Positions 62,531-64,000 of a stretch of 64,000 nt of DNA are shown piece by piece; positions within the stretch are counted from its first letter, which is position 1; the number at the start of each line of letters is the position of its first letter. The position numbers were made by a program, and so were the translations under genes. The notes under the pieces were generated by a model that had not been told where the DNA came from, ran no database searches, and saw nothing but the letters and a program-made list of their open reading frames with translations. The stretch is from the NCBI GenBank assembly GCA_947453725.1, contig CANGHH010000019.1, forward strand, positions 1 through 64,000. The letters are read 5' to 3'. The DNA comes from Betaproteobacteria bacterium (GTDB lineage: Bacteria > Pseudomonadota > Gammaproteobacteria > Burkholderiales > Burkholderiaceae_C).

Positions 62531-63751
62531 TCAAGCGCGGGTGAGCCAAGCGTTCTGCGCGGTGAGGACGTCGTCGGCCGAGCGGCCCACCAGGCCCGCA
62601 TAGACGCTCGGCGCCGTGGCGCCTTCGGTGTTGATCAGCAGCACGCGCGAACGGAGGTCGAGACCCGCGGCCTCGCGACCCTCGGGGTCACGATTCAGTT
62701 CCTCCAACGCCGCCAGACCGGCGGCGCCGGACTCTCCGGCCACGACCGGCACATCACCGTACGTGCCTTCTGCCAACACTCTCATCGCGGCTTCGGCCTG
62801 CGCGTCCGAGACGGTCAGGAAGAGGTCGACCGCCGGGTGCAGGAAGCGCCAGGCCAGGGGCGATGTTTCACCGCAGGCGAGGCCCGCCATGACCGAATCG
62901 ACACTGCCACGCGCTCGCGCCGGCCGGCCCTCGATCGCGCTCTGGATCAGGCAGTCCGCCTGTTCCGGCTCGACGACGATGAAACGGGGGCGACGTTCGC
63001 CATACCGATCCCAGAAGCAGCTCACGATCCCGGCGGCCATGCCACCGACGCCGCCTTGCAGCACGACGTGGGTCCATGGGCAGTCGTCGGTGTCCGGCGC
63101 CGTGGCGAGCAACTCGTCTGCGATCACGCCGTAGCCCTGCATGACGTCGCGCGGCACCTCCTCGTAGCCTTCGTAGGAGGTGTCTGAGACGACCTCCCAG
63201 CCATGGGTCGCCGCCAGCCGCGCTGCTTCTTCAACCGATTCGTCGTAATTGCCGGCGATGCGCACGATCTCGGCCCCGAAGGCCGCGATCGCCTGCTCGC
63301 GCTCGATGCTGACCTGGGCATGAAGGACGATCACGCAGTGGCAGCCCAGGCTCTGTGCCGCGGCGGCCAGTGCGCGCCCGTGGTTGCCATCCGTCGCGCT
63401 GATGACCACGAAAGACTTCAGCGCATCGGCATGCCGGCCGGCCAGCAACTCCGGGCCCGTCCAACCCTTCTGCGGCCAGCGTCGCGACACCAGCTTCACC
63501 AAGGCATTCGGTGCGCCCAGTGCCTTGAAGCTGCCCAGGCTCGATCGCTTCGACTCGTCCTTGACCGTCAGGCTCTCAATGCCCAGGTGTCGTGCGAGGC
63601 CAGGCAGCGACCACAGCGGGGTGCGCTGGCGTGACAGGCCCGCCCAGTTTGACAGGCGCTCCCTCGCGGCGCGGCCTTCGGCAAGGCTCAGCCATGGGCG
63701 CAGGTCAGCGTCGTAAGCGCGGCGGGCAGCCTGGGTGTTGACGTGGAACAT
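62531..63751 (-). CDS. Diaminopropionate ammonia-lyase-like PLP enzyme
   Basis: This 406-residue fold-type II PLP enzyme has the Schiff-base Lys in KDESKRSSLGSFKALGAPNAL, phosphate and substrate loops in ISATDGNHGRALAAAA, VVLQGGVGGMAAGIV, and a C-terminal VVAGESGAAGLAALEEL. These match diaminopropionate ammonia-lyase (DpaL/YgeX), which splits 2,3-diaminopropionate to pyruvate and ammonia. A related threonine-deaminase-like activity is possible. ATG 63751 lies 28 bp downstream of an M20 amidohydrolase gene, the usual partner in such operons. Confidence 0.88.
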   Translation of the reverse strand: MFHVNTQAARRAYDADLRPWLSLAEGRAARERLSNWAGLSRQRTPLWSLPGLARHLGIESLTVKDESKRSSLGSFKALGAPNALVKLVSRRWPQKGWTGPELLAGRHADALKSFVVISATDGNHGRALAAAAQSLGCHCVIVLHAQVSIEREQAIAAFGAEIVRIAGNYDESVEEAARLAATHGWEVVSDTSYEGYEEVPRDVMQGYGVIADELLATAPDTDDCPWTHVVLQGGVGGMAAGIVSCFWDRYGERRPRFIVVEPEQADCLIQSAIEGRPARARGSVDSVMAGLACGETSPLAWRFLHPAVDLFLTVSDAQAEAAMRVLAEGTYGDVPVVAGESGAAGLAALEELNRDPEGREAAGLDLRSRVLLINTEGATAPSVYAGLVGRSADDVLTAQNAWLTRA

Positions 63752-63779
63752 TAGAGTCTCGGGATGAAGGAATGGACGT

Positions 63780-64000
63780 TCAGACCGCCTGGGCCAGCGG
63801 CAGGCGCTGGCGGACCAGTTCGGCGAACCAGCGCGCCCCGACGGGCACGATCCGATCGTTGAAGTCGTAGCGCGCGTTGTGCAGCGGCACGCCGCCGGGT
63901 TCGTCACCGACGCCGTTGCCGATGAAGACGAAGGCCCCCGGGATGCTCTGCAGGAAGCGCCCGAAGTCCTCCGAGATCATCATCGGCGGCGTGTCGGCAT
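63780..64000 (-). CDS. M20D amidohydrolase, C-terminal part (runs off window)
   Basis: The reverse-strand frame is open from the window edge and ends at 63780. The C-terminal sequence ADTPPMMISEDFGRFLQ, FVFIGNGVGDEPGG, PLHNARYDFNDRIVPVGARWF carries the typical SEDF and HN-YDFND motifs of hippurate hydrolase/N-acyl-amino-acid amidohydrolases. It is probably cotranscribed with the downstream lyase gene, deacylating a compound whose amino acid the lyase then degrades (inference). Confidence 0.9.
   Translation of the reverse strand, partial: ADTPPMMISEDFGRFLQSIPGAFVFIGNGVGDEPGGVPLHNARYDFNDRIVPVGARWFAELVRQRLPLAQAV

Noticed and set aside
62254..62544. 96-codon forward frame between the FAH gene and the lyase
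   Set aside because: No ribosome binding site and no recognisable product, and it overlaps the end of the convergent lyase gene.

Overview
The window reads as a chromosomal stretch of a high-GC betaproteobacterium of the order Burkholderiales. The Rubrivivax/Leptothrix/Roseateles side is my best guess, from protein resemblance only. The evidence is the gene order: hpf-ptsN-hprK, fur divergent from bamE-dapB-exbB-exbD-leuS-lptE-holA, and lptD-surA-rsmA. Nearly all genes are strongly GC-biased. The exceptions are a few AT-richer patches near 1.7-2.3 kb, 30.4-31.4 kb and 58.3-59.8 kb, which look acquired.

Layout. (1) 0-2.3 kb: mobile DNA. A cut-off IS5-family transposase is followed by a complete-looking IS110/IS1111-type element with 13-bp subterminal inverted repeats, then a small secreted orphan. 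(2) 2.5-27.8 kb: housekeeping. It holds a LytS/LytTR two-component pair, an M14 peptidase, metX-metW, a glutamate-synthase-like flavoprotein, a flavin reductase, a GST, a cytosine-deaminase-like amidohydrolase and the conserved blocks above. It ends with a reverse-strand operon running from a DctS/DctR-like two-component system through thiL, pgpA and pncC to a 2-hydroxyacid dehydrogenase. (3) 27.9-39.8 kb: malic enzyme, a secreted barnase-type RNase with its barstar-type inhibitor, the outer-membrane biogenesis set lptD-surA-rsmA, a DedA protein, an M20 peptidase, an alpha/beta hydrolase and a VOC protein.

(4) 39.9-58.0 kb is the most remarkable part: a self-contained beta-1,3-glucan (laminarin/curdlan-type) utilisation locus without SusC/SusD. 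It encodes a GH81 endoglucanase, a lipoprotein with tandem carbohydrate-binding-like modules, an outer-membrane porin, GH17 and GH16 lipoproteins, an MFS (GPH-type) symporter, a GH30 enzyme, two GH17 and one GH16 enzymes without signal peptides, a GH1 beta-glucosidase and a LacI-family regulator. The same perfect 14-bp palindrome TGAAAGCGCTTTCA occurs four times, each in or just downstream of a recognisable promoter and each in front of one of the four transcription units. This defines a compact candidate LacI regulon. Predicted localisation suggests surface or periplasmic depolymerisation, import of oligosaccharides, and a second round of hydrolysis in the cytoplasm.

(5) 58.1-64 kb: accessory region. 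It has a C-terminal remnant of exonuclease III, a PEP-CTERM protein, a MntA-HepT toxin-antitoxin pair bracketed by perfect 136-bp direct repeats, a fumarylacetoacetate-hydrolase-family protein with a Tat-type signal, a diaminopropionate ammonia-lyase-like PLP enzyme, and the end of an M20 amidohydrolase.
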